Part shown: positions 8,932 through 17,544 of the stretch, piece by piece
Layout of the letters: the number at the start of each line of letters is the position of its first letter
Position numbering within the stretch: position 1 is the stretch's first letter
Origin: Alphaproteobacteria bacterium
GTDB taxonomy: Bacteria > Pseudomonadota > Alphaproteobacteria > Rhodobacterales > Rhodobacteraceae
Assembly: GCA_030431825.1 (NCBI GenBank)
Contig: JAUIIJ010000027.1
Coordinates: forward strand, 1-64,000
Direction: 5' to 3'
DNA: 64,000 nucleotides
The notes under the pieces: model-generated
The model's input: the letters and a program-made list of their open reading frames with translations, nothing else
Database searches by the model: none
What the model was told of the DNA's origin: nothing
Position numbers and translations under genes: made by a program

Positions 8932-9318
8932 TCAGGAGCGGCTGGTCGGTGCGTTGTCAGAGACCGGCTGATCATCCTGGTTCGCGGCGGGATGTGCTTC
9001 GCCAGTCCCGTTGTTGTGCCCAAGCCGCGCGATCAGCCATTCGGCGTGTTCCTTGTGCTTCAGCATGTTATACAGCGCGAATTGCTGGATCGCGACGGCA
9101 AACACCCCCAGCCCGAAAAATATCAGGATCGTGGCCCCGATCTTGCCGATCGCGGTGACGGGAACCAGCGATCCGTAGCCGACGGTGGAGATGGTCACCA
9201 CGGTGAAGAAATACGAATCCAGCCAGCTCCAGCCTTCGACATGGCGGAAAAAGACCGTCGCGGAAATCACGATCACGATCAGCGTTGCGATGACGGTGTA
9301 GGGGCTGATCTGTTTCAC
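8932..9318 (-). CDS. Small two-transmembrane potassium channel
   Basis: This 128-residue protein has a hydrophobic segment (about residues 7-24), a pore helix and selectivity filter STVGYGSL (about 44-51), and a second membrane segment (about 57-80), the layout of an ion_trans_2 K+ channel. The tail is polar. The start is GTG at 9318. It overlaps the stop of the upstream FrnE gene as GTGA, which fixes the start and implies translational coupling. An open frame extends far upstream of this point but overlaps frnE in another frame and is not coding. It is the last gene of an operon with an acyl-CoA ligase and a FrnE-like oxidoreductase. Confidence 0.85.
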   Translation of the reverse strand: MKQISPYTVIATLIVIVISATVFFRHVEGWSWLDSYFFTVVTISTVGYGSLVPVTAIGKIGATILIFFGLGVFAVAIQQFALYNMLKHKEHAEWLIARLGHNNGTGEAHPAANQDDQPVSDNAPTSRS

Positions 9319-9977
9319 GACGTGGCCGGGTCGTTCAACTGTTCCACCAGTTCCCCGATCACCTTCTGCCACAGTTCGGGCGGCTGGGCGCCGGGAACGG
9401 CGTGCTTGCCCGCAACGATGAAGGTCGGCACCGAGTTGACCCCCATCTCGCGGCTGTCCGTATCGCGTTTGATGATGTCCGCCCGGTCCGCATCCGACGC
9501 CAGCAGGCGCAGGACCACGGACGCGTCCATTCCGATGCTGTCGGCGATGTCGGCCAGGGTCTCGTGATCGCCAATGTCGCGGCCATCGACGAAATATGCC
9601 TTGAACAACGCATCGACCGCAGGCAGTTGCCGGTGCTCGATCCCGGCCCAGTGGATGAGCCGGTGCGCATCGAGTGTGTTGGGGGTGCGGGTCATCGCTT
9701 CGAGATTGAGAGTCAGCCCCGCCGCCTCGGCGCGCTCGACCACGGGGGCATAGGCGCGGGCGGCCGCGTCCTTGCCACCGAATTTGGCTTCGAGATAATC
9801 CCGTCGCCCCATACCGGCGGCTGGCATGTCGGGGTTCAGTTGAAACGGATGCCATTGGATCACGAAGGGATGGTCCGGGATCGCGGCGAGAGCCGTGTCC
9901 AGATTCGCCTTGCCGATATAACACCACGGGCAGATCGGATCGGAGAGAATGTCGAGCGATATGGTCTGGTCGGTCAT
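9315..9977 (-). CDS. DsbA-family oxidoreductase, FrnE-like
   Basis: This 220-residue protein has a thioredoxin fold with the active-site motif CPWC at residues 16-19 after the strand SLDILSDPI, as in FrnE/2-hydroxychromene-2-carboxylate isomerase-type proteins. It has no signal peptide, so unlike DsbA it is probably cytoplasmic. The GVNSVPTFIVAGKHAVPGAQ segment near residues 172-191 holds the cis-proline loop. The ATG overlaps the stop of the upstream ligase gene (ATGA) and its own stop overlaps the GTG of the K+ channel, so the three genes are coupled. The substrate is unknown. Confidence 0.87.
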   Translation of the reverse strand: MTDQTISLDILSDPICPWCYIGKANLDTALAAIPDHPFVIQWHPFQLNPDMPAAGMGRRDYLEAKFGGKDAAARAYAPVVERAEAAGLTLNLEAMTRTPNTLDAHRLIHWAGIEHRQLPAVDALFKAYFVDGRDIGDHETLADIADSIGMDASVVLRLLASDADRADIIKRDTDSREMGVNSVPTFIVAGKHAVPGAQPPELWQKVIGELVEQLNDPATS

Positions 9978-11491
9978 TTGGTCTGCGCCTCGTAATATGC
10001 TGGCAACGCACGGCGCAGCAGCTTGCCGTTCGCGCTCGTCGGGAGTGCAGGCAGGTGGACATAGGCGCGCGGTTGCTTGTAGCGCGCCAGCTTGGCCCCG
10101 ACATAGGATGCCAGCCCGGTTTCGTCCAGTGGCGCGGGGCCGGTGTAAAAGGCGACGATGATCCGCGTGTCCTCCTTGACCTCGATTTCCGTGACGCCCG
10201 CCTGCGTGATGCCGGGGTGACCCGCCAGCGCCGCTTCGACCTCGAGCGGCGACACGCGGTATCCGCCTGCGTTCATCATGTCGTCATCGCGTCCCAGATA
10301 GGTGATCTGACCATCCACCGCCATCGCGCCCAGATCCCCGGTCAGAAACCACTCGCCCTGCATGCGGGCTGCCGCTTCTTCCGGAGCGTTGAGATAACCG
10401 AGCATCAGGCCGGGATCGCTGCGGTGGATGGCGATCACACCGTCCTGCCCCTGCGGCACCGGACCGTCGGCACCGACGATGGCCACGCGGCGTCCCGGTT
10501 GGGGATGTCCGAGCGCTGCGCCACGCGCCGGGTTGTCCGGGTTGGACGAGATGAAGGTCGAACACTCCGAGAGGCCATAAGCCTCGTAGAGTTCGCATCC
10601 GGTCGCCTCGGTCCACATCCGGTGCAGATGCGGCGATAGCTTTTCGCCGGCGCATAGCCCGTGGCGCAAATCGGGAAGGTCCAGAGGCGTGCCGCTCGCG
10701 AGAAACTTGCGGTAGACGCCCGGCGCGGCGGCAAAGAGAGTCGCCTTGTGCCGCTGCAGCAGTCCGGGAAGGTCCGTCAGTTCGGTGCCGGGTTCCGGGA
10801 TCAGCGCGGTTGCGCCGATGGTCCAGGGATCCATCAGCCCGGTGCCGAGCGTGTAGGTCCAGTTGAACGCGCCCGCATGGCAGAGCCGGTCCTCGGGTGT
10901 CAGGCCATACCAGCCGTCTACCATCATCTGCCGCGCCCAGATCGCGCGATGCGCATGGGCGACAGCGCGGGGATTGCCGGAGGTGCCGGATGTATAGACC
11001 ACATAGGCCAGGCGGTTCGGGTCGCCCATGTTCCAGTCGCAGGGCAGGTTGTCCTGCATTGCGCGCAGGGTTTCCAGATCGATCTCGCGGGGGTGTCCGG
11101 CGCTTGCGACCGCAGGATCGCGCAGGATGGCGGCGGGTGACAGATCGGCGATGATCTTGGCGGTTTCCGGTGCCGTCAGTTGCGATGAGGTCGGTACCGG
11201 CACCAGCCCGGCGGCAATCGCACCAAGATAGGCGATCGGAAAGTCCACCGTGTTTCCCAGCCGCATCAGAACGATGTCGCCCGGTGTCAATCCGGCCTGC
11301 AGCAGCCCGGTTCCGGTCGCCCGCACCGCGGCCTCCAGCTCGCCATATGTCCAGTCGACCGAGCCTGCCTGTCCAAGGACCGACAGTGCGATCTTGTCCG
11401 GGCGCAGGCCCGCGCGCGCCAGCACATGCGCGGCCAGGTTGAACGGTTCGGGGCAGGGCGGTGGCGGCCCGTTGTCAAATATCGAAAGCAT
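9974..11491 (-). CDS. AMP-dependent acyl-CoA synthetase/ligase (benzoate-CoA ligase-like)
   Basis: This 505-residue member of the ANL superfamily activates a carboxylic acid to acyl-AMP and then acyl-CoA. Visible motifs in order: the ATP-binding loop YTSGTSGNPRAVAHAH (about residues 166-181), the substrate/AMP segment YEAYGLSECSTF, LTGDLG, the hinge region YLGRDDDMMNAGGYRVSPLEVE and the catalytic lysine segment SANGKLLRR near the C-terminus. The acid is probably short or aromatic; the sequence does not decide. A divergent XRE-cupin regulator lies 64 bases upstream and may control the ligase-frnE-channel operon. Confidence 0.85.
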   Translation of the reverse strand: MLSIFDNGPPPPCPEPFNLAAHVLARAGLRPDKIALSVLGQAGSVDWTYGELEAAVRATGTGLLQAGLTPGDIVLMRLGNTVDFPIAYLGAIAAGLVPVPTSSQLTAPETAKIIADLSPAAILRDPAVASAGHPREIDLETLRAMQDNLPCDWNMGDPNRLAYVVYTSGTSGNPRAVAHAHRAIWARQMMVDGWYGLTPEDRLCHAGAFNWTYTLGTGLMDPWTIGATALIPEPGTELTDLPGLLQRHKATLFAAAPGVYRKFLASGTPLDLPDLRHGLCAGEKLSPHLHRMWTEATGCELYEAYGLSECSTFISSNPDNPARGAALGHPQPGRRVAIVGADGPVPQGQDGVIAIHRSDPGLMLGYLNAPEEAAARMQGEWFLTGDLGAMAVDGQITYLGRDDDMMNAGGYRVSPLEVEAALAGHPGITQAGVTEIEVKEDTRIIVAFYTGPAPLDETGLASYVGAKLARYKQPRAYVHLPALPTSANGKLLRRALPAYYEAQTK

Positions 11492-11555
11492 GGTTTGTGG
11501 CTAGCCCGGCCCGCGGAACGTTGCAAGCCGTGCCCACCCCCCATATAGAACCTCA

Positions 11556-12179
11556 ATGACATCGCGTGACCCCAAATCCATCATTCGTGTTGCCCGCAGT
11601 ACCGGAGAGGACACGGCTGTCGAGCCTCTGGATCTCGGGGTGCGGGTGCGCGAGTTGCGCAAGGCGCAGGGCTGGACCCTGGAGCAGGCGGCGCAGCATG
11701 CGGGCCTTGCGCGCTCGACCCTGTCCAAGATCGAGAACGGCCAGATGTCACCGACCTATGACGCGCTCAAGAAACTGGCCGTGGGTTTGCGCATCTCGGT
11801 TCCTCAGCTGTTCACGGCACCCAGCAACGGGCAGGTCAACGGCCGCATGGCGGTGACCCGGACCGGCGAGGGAACGGAGCATGCAACCGCCACATACGAG
11901 CACGAATTGCTCGCCGAGACGCTGACGAAAAAACAGATGCTGCCGTACCGCGCCCGCGTGCGCGCCCGCACGATGGAAGAATTTGACGGCTGGGTCCGCC
12001 ATGATGGCGAGGAATTCATGTATGTGCTGACTGGCGTGGTGCGGCTCTATACCGAATTTTACGAACCCATTGAAATGCGCCGTGGCGACAGCGCCTATTA
12101 CGACGCCGCGATGGGCCATAATGTTGTATCGGTAAGCGAAGACGATGCGACGATCCTGTGGGTGACGTCGCTGACCTGA
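11556..12179 (+). CDS. XRE-family transcriptional regulator with a C-terminal cupin domain
   Basis: This 207-residue protein has an N-terminal helix-turn-helix (about residues 28-83; VRELRKAQGWTLEQAAQHAG then ARSTLSKIENGQMSPTYDAL) and a cupin_2 sensor domain (about 130-205; HDGEEFMYVLTG, then MRRGDSAYYDAAMGH). Regulators of this layout often control catabolic or amino-acid genes and sense a small ligand in the cupin. It is transcribed away from the acyl-CoA ligase operon, so that operon is the most likely target. The start is the first in-frame ATG. Confidence 0.88.
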   Translation: MTSRDPKSIIRVARSTGEDTAVEPLDLGVRVRELRKAQGWTLEQAAQHAGLARSTLSKIENGQMSPTYDALKKLAVGLRISVPQLFTAPSNGQVNGRMAVTRTGEGTEHATATYEHELLAETLTKKQMLPYRARVRARTMEEFDGWVRHDGEEFMYVLTGVVRLYTEFYEPIEMRRGDSAYYDAAMGHNVVSVSEDDATILWVTSLT

Positions 12180-12215
12180 CGCGATTTGCCAATCGGGTCG
12201 CAGACCGTGGCGGCG

Positions 12216-12452
12216 TCAGGCCGCTTCGTGGCCACCGCCGTTTTCGAGGATAAGCGACTCGACGAACAGGAAATCCTCGATTTCTTCCTGTGCCTCTGTC
12301 AGGGACAGGTTGTGCGTCTCGGCCAGATAGGCCTCGAACCCGCCCCGATCGATCTTGGCAAAGGGCATCGCCCCGTCATCGAGATTTGGAAATCGGTTTT
12401 GCAGTCTGCGATACCAGACCGCCCAATCGGCAATCATATCTGTCCAGGTCAT
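12216..12452 (-). CDS. Small acidic hypothetical protein
   Basis: This 78-residue protein is rich in acidic and aromatic residues (MTWTDMIADWAVWYRRLQ at the start, then LSLTEAQEEIEDFLFVES). It has no membrane segment and I recognise no family. Codon use looks like real coding sequence, with G/C in third positions. A Shine-Dalgarno-like AAGGGGG lies upstream of the ATG on the minus strand. It is convergent with the XRE regulator. It may be a small conserved Rhodobacterales protein. Confidence 0.55.
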   Translation of the reverse strand: MTWTDMIADWAVWYRRLQNRFPNLDDGAMPFAKIDRGGFEAYLAETHNLSLTEAQEEIEDFLFVESLILENGGGHEAA

Positions 12453-12705
12453 TTGCGTGCCCCCTTTGACATCCCAATGCCTCCCCGTTTTCAGACTAGC
12501 GACGCCTGAAAGCAGAGAAACGTGGCGATCTGTCGCATGATTGTTACAATCGGAAACGGATCGTCCGGGGAAATGCGACTAACCTCGTCGCAAGGACAGC
12601 GGCAGAGACCGTGACAGCCGCTGCGCCTGTCACCACATCCAGTTCACCGGGCAACTGCCAACGCATTGAAATCCCCGAGTACAGGGCGGACCTGGCGAGG
12701 CAGGT

Positions 12706-14598
12706 TTATCGCGAGCCGCCGGGATCGTCTTCGTACCACCACACGTCGGGCATGAAGTCGGTGCGGTCACCATAGATCGGCAGCCTGTCGGGATAGTGCA
12801 ACTGCCGGGCATGGGCGATGCGCCCGACGTCGTACTGCCAGATCGGGATCACATAGCGCCCTGTTGTCAGCACCCGGTCGAGTGCGCGCACGGCGGCGGT
12901 AAAGTCTTCCGGCGACTCGGTTGACAGCATTCGGTCGATCAAACCGTCCACCGCAGGCGATGCGACCCCCATCAGGTTGCGCGAGCCGGGTGTATCGACG
13001 CCCTGACTGCCCCAGTACAGTTTTTGCTCGTTGCCCGGTGACAGCGAGAGTTCGCGCCGGAAGGTGGTCATGTCGAAATCGTACTGATCGATGCGCGCGG
13101 CATATTGGGCATCGTCGACCGTGCTGATCTCGGTGTGAATGCCGAGACGTGCGAGCGCTTGGCTATAGATCTCGATCACGGTCTGGTTGCCGCCGTCGCC
13201 CTGGCGCAACAGCACCTCGAAGGCAAACGGGGCACCTTGCGAATTCCGCAGCTCGCCATCCTGCACGGTCCAGCCCGCTTCGGACAGCAGGGCCATTGCG
13301 TCCCGCAGGTTGCCGCGATTGCGGGCGGTGCCGTCACCGGCTGGCAGTGCATACCCCTCGAGCGCCCCGGGCAACAGCGCTCCGTCATAGGGGCGCAGCA
13401 ATTCGAGCACCTTGCCGGTCGCCGGGCCAGGCTGCATCGCAAGTTCGGAGTTCGAGAAATAGGACGTAATGCGCGGTTGTGCGCCGCCGGTGATCGTATC
13501 GTTGATATATTCGAAATTGAATGCCAGCAGCATCGCCTCGCGGACGCGCCAGTCGTCAAAGGGGGCGCGCCGCGTATTCATCACGAATCCAGTCATCCCC
13601 GAGGGGCGCCGATGCGGGATCTCCGATTTGATCACATCCCCGCGCAGCACTGCGGGAAAGCCATATTGGGTTTCCCATTTTTCGGCGTTGAATTCACGCA
13701 GCGCGGTCAGTTTCCCGGCCTTGAACGCTTCGAACAGGACGGTCTCATCGCCGTAGAACTCGATACGCATTTCATCGAAATTCTGTGTGCCCCGGCGAAA
13801 CGGCAGGTCATTGCCCCAATAGTCGGGATTCCGCCGGAAGGTGACAGTTCGCCCCGCTTCGAAATCGCTGACCACATAGGCGCCGGTCCCGATCGGGATG
13901 TTGTCGAGCCCGGAGCTGGTAAAGTCGCGATCCTGCCATTGTGCCTTTTTCAGGATCGGGCGCAGTCCCGCAAGCAGCGCAAGCTCGCGATCGTCGCTGT
14001 TGAAACTGATCCTGACGCTGCGCTCTCCGGTCTGGACGATGCTTTCGATCTGGCTGGCGAACCCGCGATAACGCAGATGCCCCTGTGACCCGAGTGTCTC
14101 GTAGGACCAGATCACGTCGTCGACGGTGACCGGGCTGCCATCGGAAAAGCGCGCCTCGGGTCGCAGGGTGAATTCTACCCAGGAGCGATCCGGCGGGGTG
14201 CGAATCGATTCGGCCAGAAGGCCGTAAAGTGTGAACGGTTCGTCCCAGGAACGCCCCATCAGGGATTCGTATCCCCAGAAGCGCAATTGCCACGGTGCTG
14301 TGCCTTTTTGGACAAACGGGTTGAGGGAATCAAAACCGCCGGTGTTGCCGAAGACGACCCGCCCGCCTTTGGGCGCGTCCGGATTGGCGTAGGGCAGGGA
14401 CACAAAATCAGGTGGTAGAGCCGGAGAGCCATACATAGCTATGCCATGCGGTGATTCCGCTGACGCATGAATGGCCGTGAGTTGGATGGCGAATCCGGTG
14501 ATGACCGCGCTCGTGCGGCGAAAAAAAACTAGTCGCACTTTGGCAACAATCCTGCTCTGGCCTTGTTTTACTTGGCCACAGGATATCTGGGGATACAT
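12706..14598 (-). CDS. ABC transporter extracellular solute-binding protein, family 5 (YejA-like)
   Basis: This 630-residue protein binds peptides or related solutes in the periplasm for an ABC importer. It matches YejA/microcin C-type binding proteins: HGIAMYGSPALPPDFVSLPY and NPDAPKGGRVVFGNTGGFDSLNP near the start, then FTLRPEARFSDGSPVTVDDV. An N-terminal basic stretch (FFRR) and hydrophobic segment ending ASAES act as signal peptide. The first ATG is used here; a GTG at 14538 would give a more compact signal peptide and is a real alternative. No permease or ATPase genes are adjacent, so it works with a transporter encoded elsewhere or is an orphan receptor. Confidence 0.85.
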   Translation of the reverse strand: MYPQISCGQVKQGQSRIVAKVRLVFFRRTSAVITGFAIQLTAIHASAESPHGIAMYGSPALPPDFVSLPYANPDAPKGGRVVFGNTGGFDSLNPFVQKGTAPWQLRFWGYESLMGRSWDEPFTLYGLLAESIRTPPDRSWVEFTLRPEARFSDGSPVTVDDVIWSYETLGSQGHLRYRGFASQIESIVQTGERSVRISFNSDDRELALLAGLRPILKKAQWQDRDFTSSGLDNIPIGTGAYVVSDFEAGRTVTFRRNPDYWGNDLPFRRGTQNFDEMRIEFYGDETVLFEAFKAGKLTALREFNAEKWETQYGFPAVLRGDVIKSEIPHRRPSGMTGFVMNTRRAPFDDWRVREAMLLAFNFEYINDTITGGAQPRITSYFSNSELAMQPGPATGKVLELLRPYDGALLPGALEGYALPAGDGTARNRGNLRDAMALLSEAGWTVQDGELRNSQGAPFAFEVLLRQGDGGNQTVIEIYSQALARLGIHTEISTVDDAQYAARIDQYDFDMTTFRRELSLSPGNEQKLYWGSQGVDTPGSRNLMGVASPAVDGLIDRMLSTESPEDFTAAVRALDRVLTTGRYVIPIWQYDVGRIAHARQLHYPDRLPIYGDRTDFMPDVWWYEDDPGGSR

Positions 14599-14617
14599 GT
14601 CTTTTCAAACTTTTAGC

Positions 14618-14646
14618 TTGGACGTCGGCCGGGAATTGCGTATAAG
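14618..14646 (+). promoter_or_regulatory. Sigma-70-type promoter of an orphan small-RNA unit
   Basis: TTGGAC (14618-14623), a 17-base spacer and TATAAG (14641-14646) form a strong promoter pointing right. The first start-like base is near 14653, and no open reading frame follows before an intrinsic terminator about 75 bases later. Confidence 0.65.
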
Positions 14647-14652
14647 AAGATC

Positions 14653-14728
14653 ACTGCTCGATAGGTTTCTTGCCTGTATGAAACCTGCCTCAATAACTCA
14701 ACGCCCGCTTCGCGCGGGCGTTTTTTTT
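14653..14728 (+). ncRNA. Putative trans-acting small RNA of about 76 nt
   Basis: Between the divergent peptide-binding protein and bdhA genes there is a free-standing transcription unit made of a strong promoter, about 75 bases and a perfect intrinsic terminator. The predicted RNA has a 5' hairpin (AGGTTTC 14663-14669 / GAAACCT 14680-14686, 10-base loop), a single-stranded CAATAACTCA stretch, and the terminator hairpin ending in eight T. This is the layout of Hfq-dependent sRNAs. I see no start codon with a ribosome-binding site inside it. I do not recognise the family; the two-hairpin form of about 76 nt is worth comparing with the alphaproteobacterial suhB/MmgR (alpha-r8) family. Confidence 0.6.
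14701..14728 (+). terminator. Intrinsic terminator of the orphan small-RNA unit
   Basis: A perfect 8-bp stem (ACGCCCGC / GCGGGCGT) with a 5-base loop is followed directly by an unbroken T-run of eight. It cannot serve the minus-strand gene to its left, because its T-run is on the plus strand. Confidence 0.88.
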
Positions 14729-14863
14729 CGCCGTGCCGGTTTCGCGGTTGTGCCGCAACTTGGTTAATTTTCCGTAACCGGACCCGGTCGATGTTTACCG
14801 TTTCCTTTGCAGGTGCAGCATGGCATTTTGCGCGGGATCAACCATTGGAGCAGGGGAACTGTC

Positions 14864-15637
14864 ATGTCGCTGAAGGGGAAGACTGCAATCATCACCGGGT
14901 CGAATTCGGGAATCGGGCTGGGCGTGGCGTGGGAACTGGCGCGCGCGGGCGCGGATGTCGTTCTGAATTCGTTCACCGACCGTGAAGAGGATCACGCGCT
15001 GGCGGCCCGGATTGCGGACGAGACCGGCGTGCAGGCGCGCTATATCAAGGCCGACATGTCAAGGGGCGACGAGTGCCGCGCCCTGATCGAACAGGCGGGC
15101 GTCTGCGATATCCTGGTCAACAACGCGGGGATCCAGCATGTTGCGCCAATCGATGAATTCCCGATCGAGAAGTGGGATGCGATCATCGCGATCAACATGA
15201 ACTCGGCGTTTCACACCACTGCGGCGGCGCTTCCGTTGATGCGCAAGGCGGGGTGGGGCCGGGTGGTCAACATCGCCAGTGCCCACGGGTTGACGGCAAG
15301 CCCTTTCAAGGCCGCCTACGTGGCGGCCAAGCACGGTGTCGTGGGGATGACCAAGACCGTCGCCCTGGAAACCGCGCGGGAGCCGATCACCGCGAATGCG
15401 GTGTGCCCGGGCTATGTTCTGACGCCGCTGGTCGAGGCACAGATTCCGGACACGATGGAAAAATACGGCATGGATCGGGACGAGGTGATCGAGAAGGTCA
15501 TGCTGGAGCGGCAGCCGTCCAAGGAATTCGCGACGGTCGAGCAACTGGGCGGGACCGTCGTGTTCCTCTGTTCGGAAGCCGCCGCGCAGATCACCGGCAC
15601 GACGATCAGCGTCGATGGCGGCTGGACCGCGCTGTAG
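14864..15637 (+). CDS. bdhA: 3-hydroxybutyrate dehydrogenase (SDR family)
   Basis: This 257-residue enzyme oxidises (R)-3-hydroxybutyrate to acetoacetate with NAD+, in PHB and ketone-body metabolism. The glycine-rich NAD site TGSNSGIGLG is at residues 11-20, NNAG is at 86-89, and the catalytic S139, Y152 and K156 are present (NIAS, YVAAK). The segment ANAVCPGYVLTPLVEAQIPD is typical of BdhA rather than general SDRs. I start at the ATG at 14864, preceded by GGGGA; upstream in-frame sequence is not conserved-looking. A patatin-like gene follows after 93 bases, a neighbour pair often seen in Rhodobacterales and probably linked to polyhydroxybutyrate use. Confidence 0.92.
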   Translation: MSLKGKTAIITGSNSGIGLGVAWELARAGADVVLNSFTDREEDHALAARIADETGVQARYIKADMSRGDECRALIEQAGVCDILVNNAGIQHVAPIDEFPIEKWDAIIAINMNSAFHTTAAALPLMRKAGWGRVVNIASAHGLTASPFKAAYVAAKHGVVGMTKTVALETAREPITANAVCPGYVLTPLVEAQIPDTMEKYGMDRDEVIEKVMLERQPSKEFATVEQLGGTVVFLCSEAAAQITGTTISVDGGWTAL

Positions 15638-15694
15638 CCCCGGTCGAAGAGGGGGCCAGCCCCCTCCGGTGGAAATCGGGATTTCCACCGTTCA

Positions 15695-15721
15695 CCCCCG
15701 GAGTATTTCCCCAAAGCTGAA
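15695..15721 (+). repeat. Intergenic repeat, copy 1 (GGAGTATTT...CAAAGCTGAA)
   Basis: The string CCGGAGTATTTCCCCAAAGC followed by TGAA lies between bdhA and the patatin gene. A near-identical string occurs at 22827-22858 after dmdA. Two self-complementary stretches (GGGGGCCAGCCCCC and GGTGGAAATCGGGATTTCCACC) sit just before this copy, so it may be part of a termination region. Confidence 0.6.
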
Positions 15722-15730
15722 GGAAGGTAC

Positions 15731-16768
15731 GTGGCAGCGGAGAAGAAGCGGATAAACCTTGCGTTGCAGGGCGGCGGCGCACATGGCGCCTTTACCTGGG
15801 GTGTGCTTGACCGGATCCTGGAGGACGACGATATCGAGATTGCCGGAATATCGGGAACCTCGGCAGGCGCGCTGAACGGCGCCGCGCTCAAGGCCGGCAT
15901 GCTGGCTGGCGGGCGTGACGGGGCCCGTGAAAACCTGGCATGGTTGTGGTCGCAGGTCACCGGACAGCAGGATGCGGGCCTGTCCGGCTGGATGCAGGGG
16001 CTGGACATGGGGCGAGTGGCGCAGGCGCTGGAATATTCGCCGGGCTTTGCCGCCCTTGATATCTGGTCGCGGCTGGTTTCGCCCTACAGCTATGGGCCGT
16101 TCTATCGCAATCCGCTGACGTCGATCGTCGAGGCATTCGATTTTGACAGGGTCTGCGCGGATGCCGGGCCCGATCTCTTCATCTGTGCCACGCGGGTGCG
16201 CACCGGCAAGATCCGGGTGTTTTCCGGAGACGATATCACCACCGACGCGATCCTTGCGTCCGCCTGTCTTCCCACCGTGTTCCAGGCGGTGGAGATCGAC
16301 GATCCCCAGACGGGACGTCGCGAAGCCTATTGGGATGGCGGTTACACGGGGAACCCGGCGCTCTATCCGCTTTTTGCCCGGCATCTGCCCGCCGATATCG
16401 TGATCATCAACATCAATCCGCTGGAGCGCGACACGCTGCCGGTGACCAGCCAGCAGATTCAGAACCGGATCAACGAGATCAGTTTCAATTCATCCTTGCT
16501 GCGGGAGTTGCGCGCGATTGCCTTTGTGCAGCGGTTGCTTGGTGACGGACGGCTGAGCGGCGACGAGAAGGCGCCGGTGCTGATCCACATGATCGCGGAT
16601 GACGGGTTGATGAATGAACTCTCCGTCGCGACCAAACTGGTTCCAAGCGTCTATTTTATCGAGAAGCTGAAGGCGGCCGGGCGCGCTGCTGCGGAGCATT
16701 TCCTGGCGGCGCACAAGGATGATCTGAACAGGGTCGGCACCGTGAACCTCGCGGAAACCTACGGCTGA
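15731..16768 (+). CDS. Patatin-like phospholipase family protein
   Basis: This 345-residue protein has the patatin-type lipid acyl hydrolase core: the oxyanion hole GGGAHG at residues 14-19, the nucleophile elbow GTSAG with S44, and the catalytic aspartate in WDGGYTGNP near residue 204. It probably hydrolyses a lipid or ester. Being next to bdhA suggests a link to polyhydroxybutyrate granules, as for related proteins in this order, but that is inference. The start is GTG at 15731 behind GAAGGA. Confidence 0.87.
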   Translation: MAAEKKRINLALQGGGAHGAFTWGVLDRILEDDDIEIAGISGTSAGALNGAALKAGMLAGGRDGARENLAWLWSQVTGQQDAGLSGWMQGLDMGRVAQALEYSPGFAALDIWSRLVSPYSYGPFYRNPLTSIVEAFDFDRVCADAGPDLFICATRVRTGKIRVFSGDDITTDAILASACLPTVFQAVEIDDPQTGRREAYWDGGYTGNPALYPLFARHLPADIVIININPLERDTLPVTSQQIQNRINEISFNSSLLRELRAIAFVQRLLGDGRLSGDEKAPVLIHMIADDGLMNELSVATKLVPSVYFIEKLKAAGRAAAEHFLAAHKDDLNRVGTVNLAETYG

Positions 16769-16772
16769 ATAC

Positions 16773-17474
16773 CTATGGCTCACGCGTGGCGCGGGTTTCC
16801 TGCGGCACGGCCTGGTTCTTGTCGTGGGGGTAGACCAGACCGGCGGAAATCACCAGCTTGGCGGCCTCTTCGACGGACATCTCGAGTTCGATCACGTCTT
16901 CCCTGGGCAGGAACAGCAGGAAACCCGACGTCGGGTTTGGCGTGGTGGGGAGGAAAACGCTGATCAGCTGCCCGGTGGTTTCCGCGCGCTTGGCGACTTC
17001 GCCCTTGGCGGTGGTGGAAATGAAGCCGATCGCCCAGATACCCTTGCGCGGGTACTGGATCAGACAGGCCTTTTCGAATGAGCGTTCGGATTGCGCAAAG
17101 ACGGTTTCCGAAATCTGTTTGATCCCGGAATAGATCGAGCGCACCACAGGCATCCTGTCGACGATGCTCTCTGCCCAGCGGATCAGCGATCGTCCGATCA
17201 GCCCCTTGCCGATCCAGCCGACGACAATCGTGAACACGAGAAAGATGATGACGCCGACGCCGCGCAGGTTGATGCCGATATATTCTTCGGGGCGCAACCG
17301 TTGCGGAACCAGCGGCAGCACGAAACCATCGATCCAGCCGATTACCGTCCAGATCAGCCAGATGGTCAGGCCGACCGGTGCGATCACCACCAGCCCTGTC
17401 AGGAATGACGACCGCAACCTTGCGAAAAGGCTGATCTTGCGCGGGGATGGGTTTTCATCGAATGGGGTCGTCAT
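16773..17474 (-). CDS. DUF502 family membrane protein
   Basis: This 233-residue protein has two or three hydrophobic segments (about residues 18-45 and 65-90) and the DUF502 hallmarks: FLTGLVVIAPVGLTIWL, then PVVRSIYSGIKQISETVF and FLPTTPNPTSGFLLFLP. It is an inner-membrane protein of unknown function, widespread in Proteobacteria. I start at the ATG at 17474 (MTTPFDENPSPR); an ATG nine codons upstream is possible. It converges on the patatin gene with four bases between stops. Confidence 0.88.
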   Translation of the reverse strand: MTTPFDENPSPRKISLFARLRSSFLTGLVVIAPVGLTIWLIWTVIGWIDGFVLPLVPQRLRPEEYIGINLRGVGVIIFLVFTIVVGWIGKGLIGRSLIRWAESIVDRMPVVRSIYSGIKQISETVFAQSERSFEKACLIQYPRKGIWAIGFISTTAKGEVAKRAETTGQLISVFLPTTPNPTSGFLLFLPREDVIELEMSVEEAAKLVISAGLVYPHDKNQAVPQETRATREP

Positions 17475-17544
17475 GTGTATTCCGCCAGTTCCGCCGGGCA
17501 ATCTATGTATTCGTGATCCGGGCTACAATAGCCACTGTGGCGGG

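Noticed and set aside
9319-10104. Extension of the potassium channel ORF upstream to 390 codons
   Set aside because: That part overlaps frnE and the ligase gene in a different frame; the GTG at 9318 overlapping the frnE stop is a better start.
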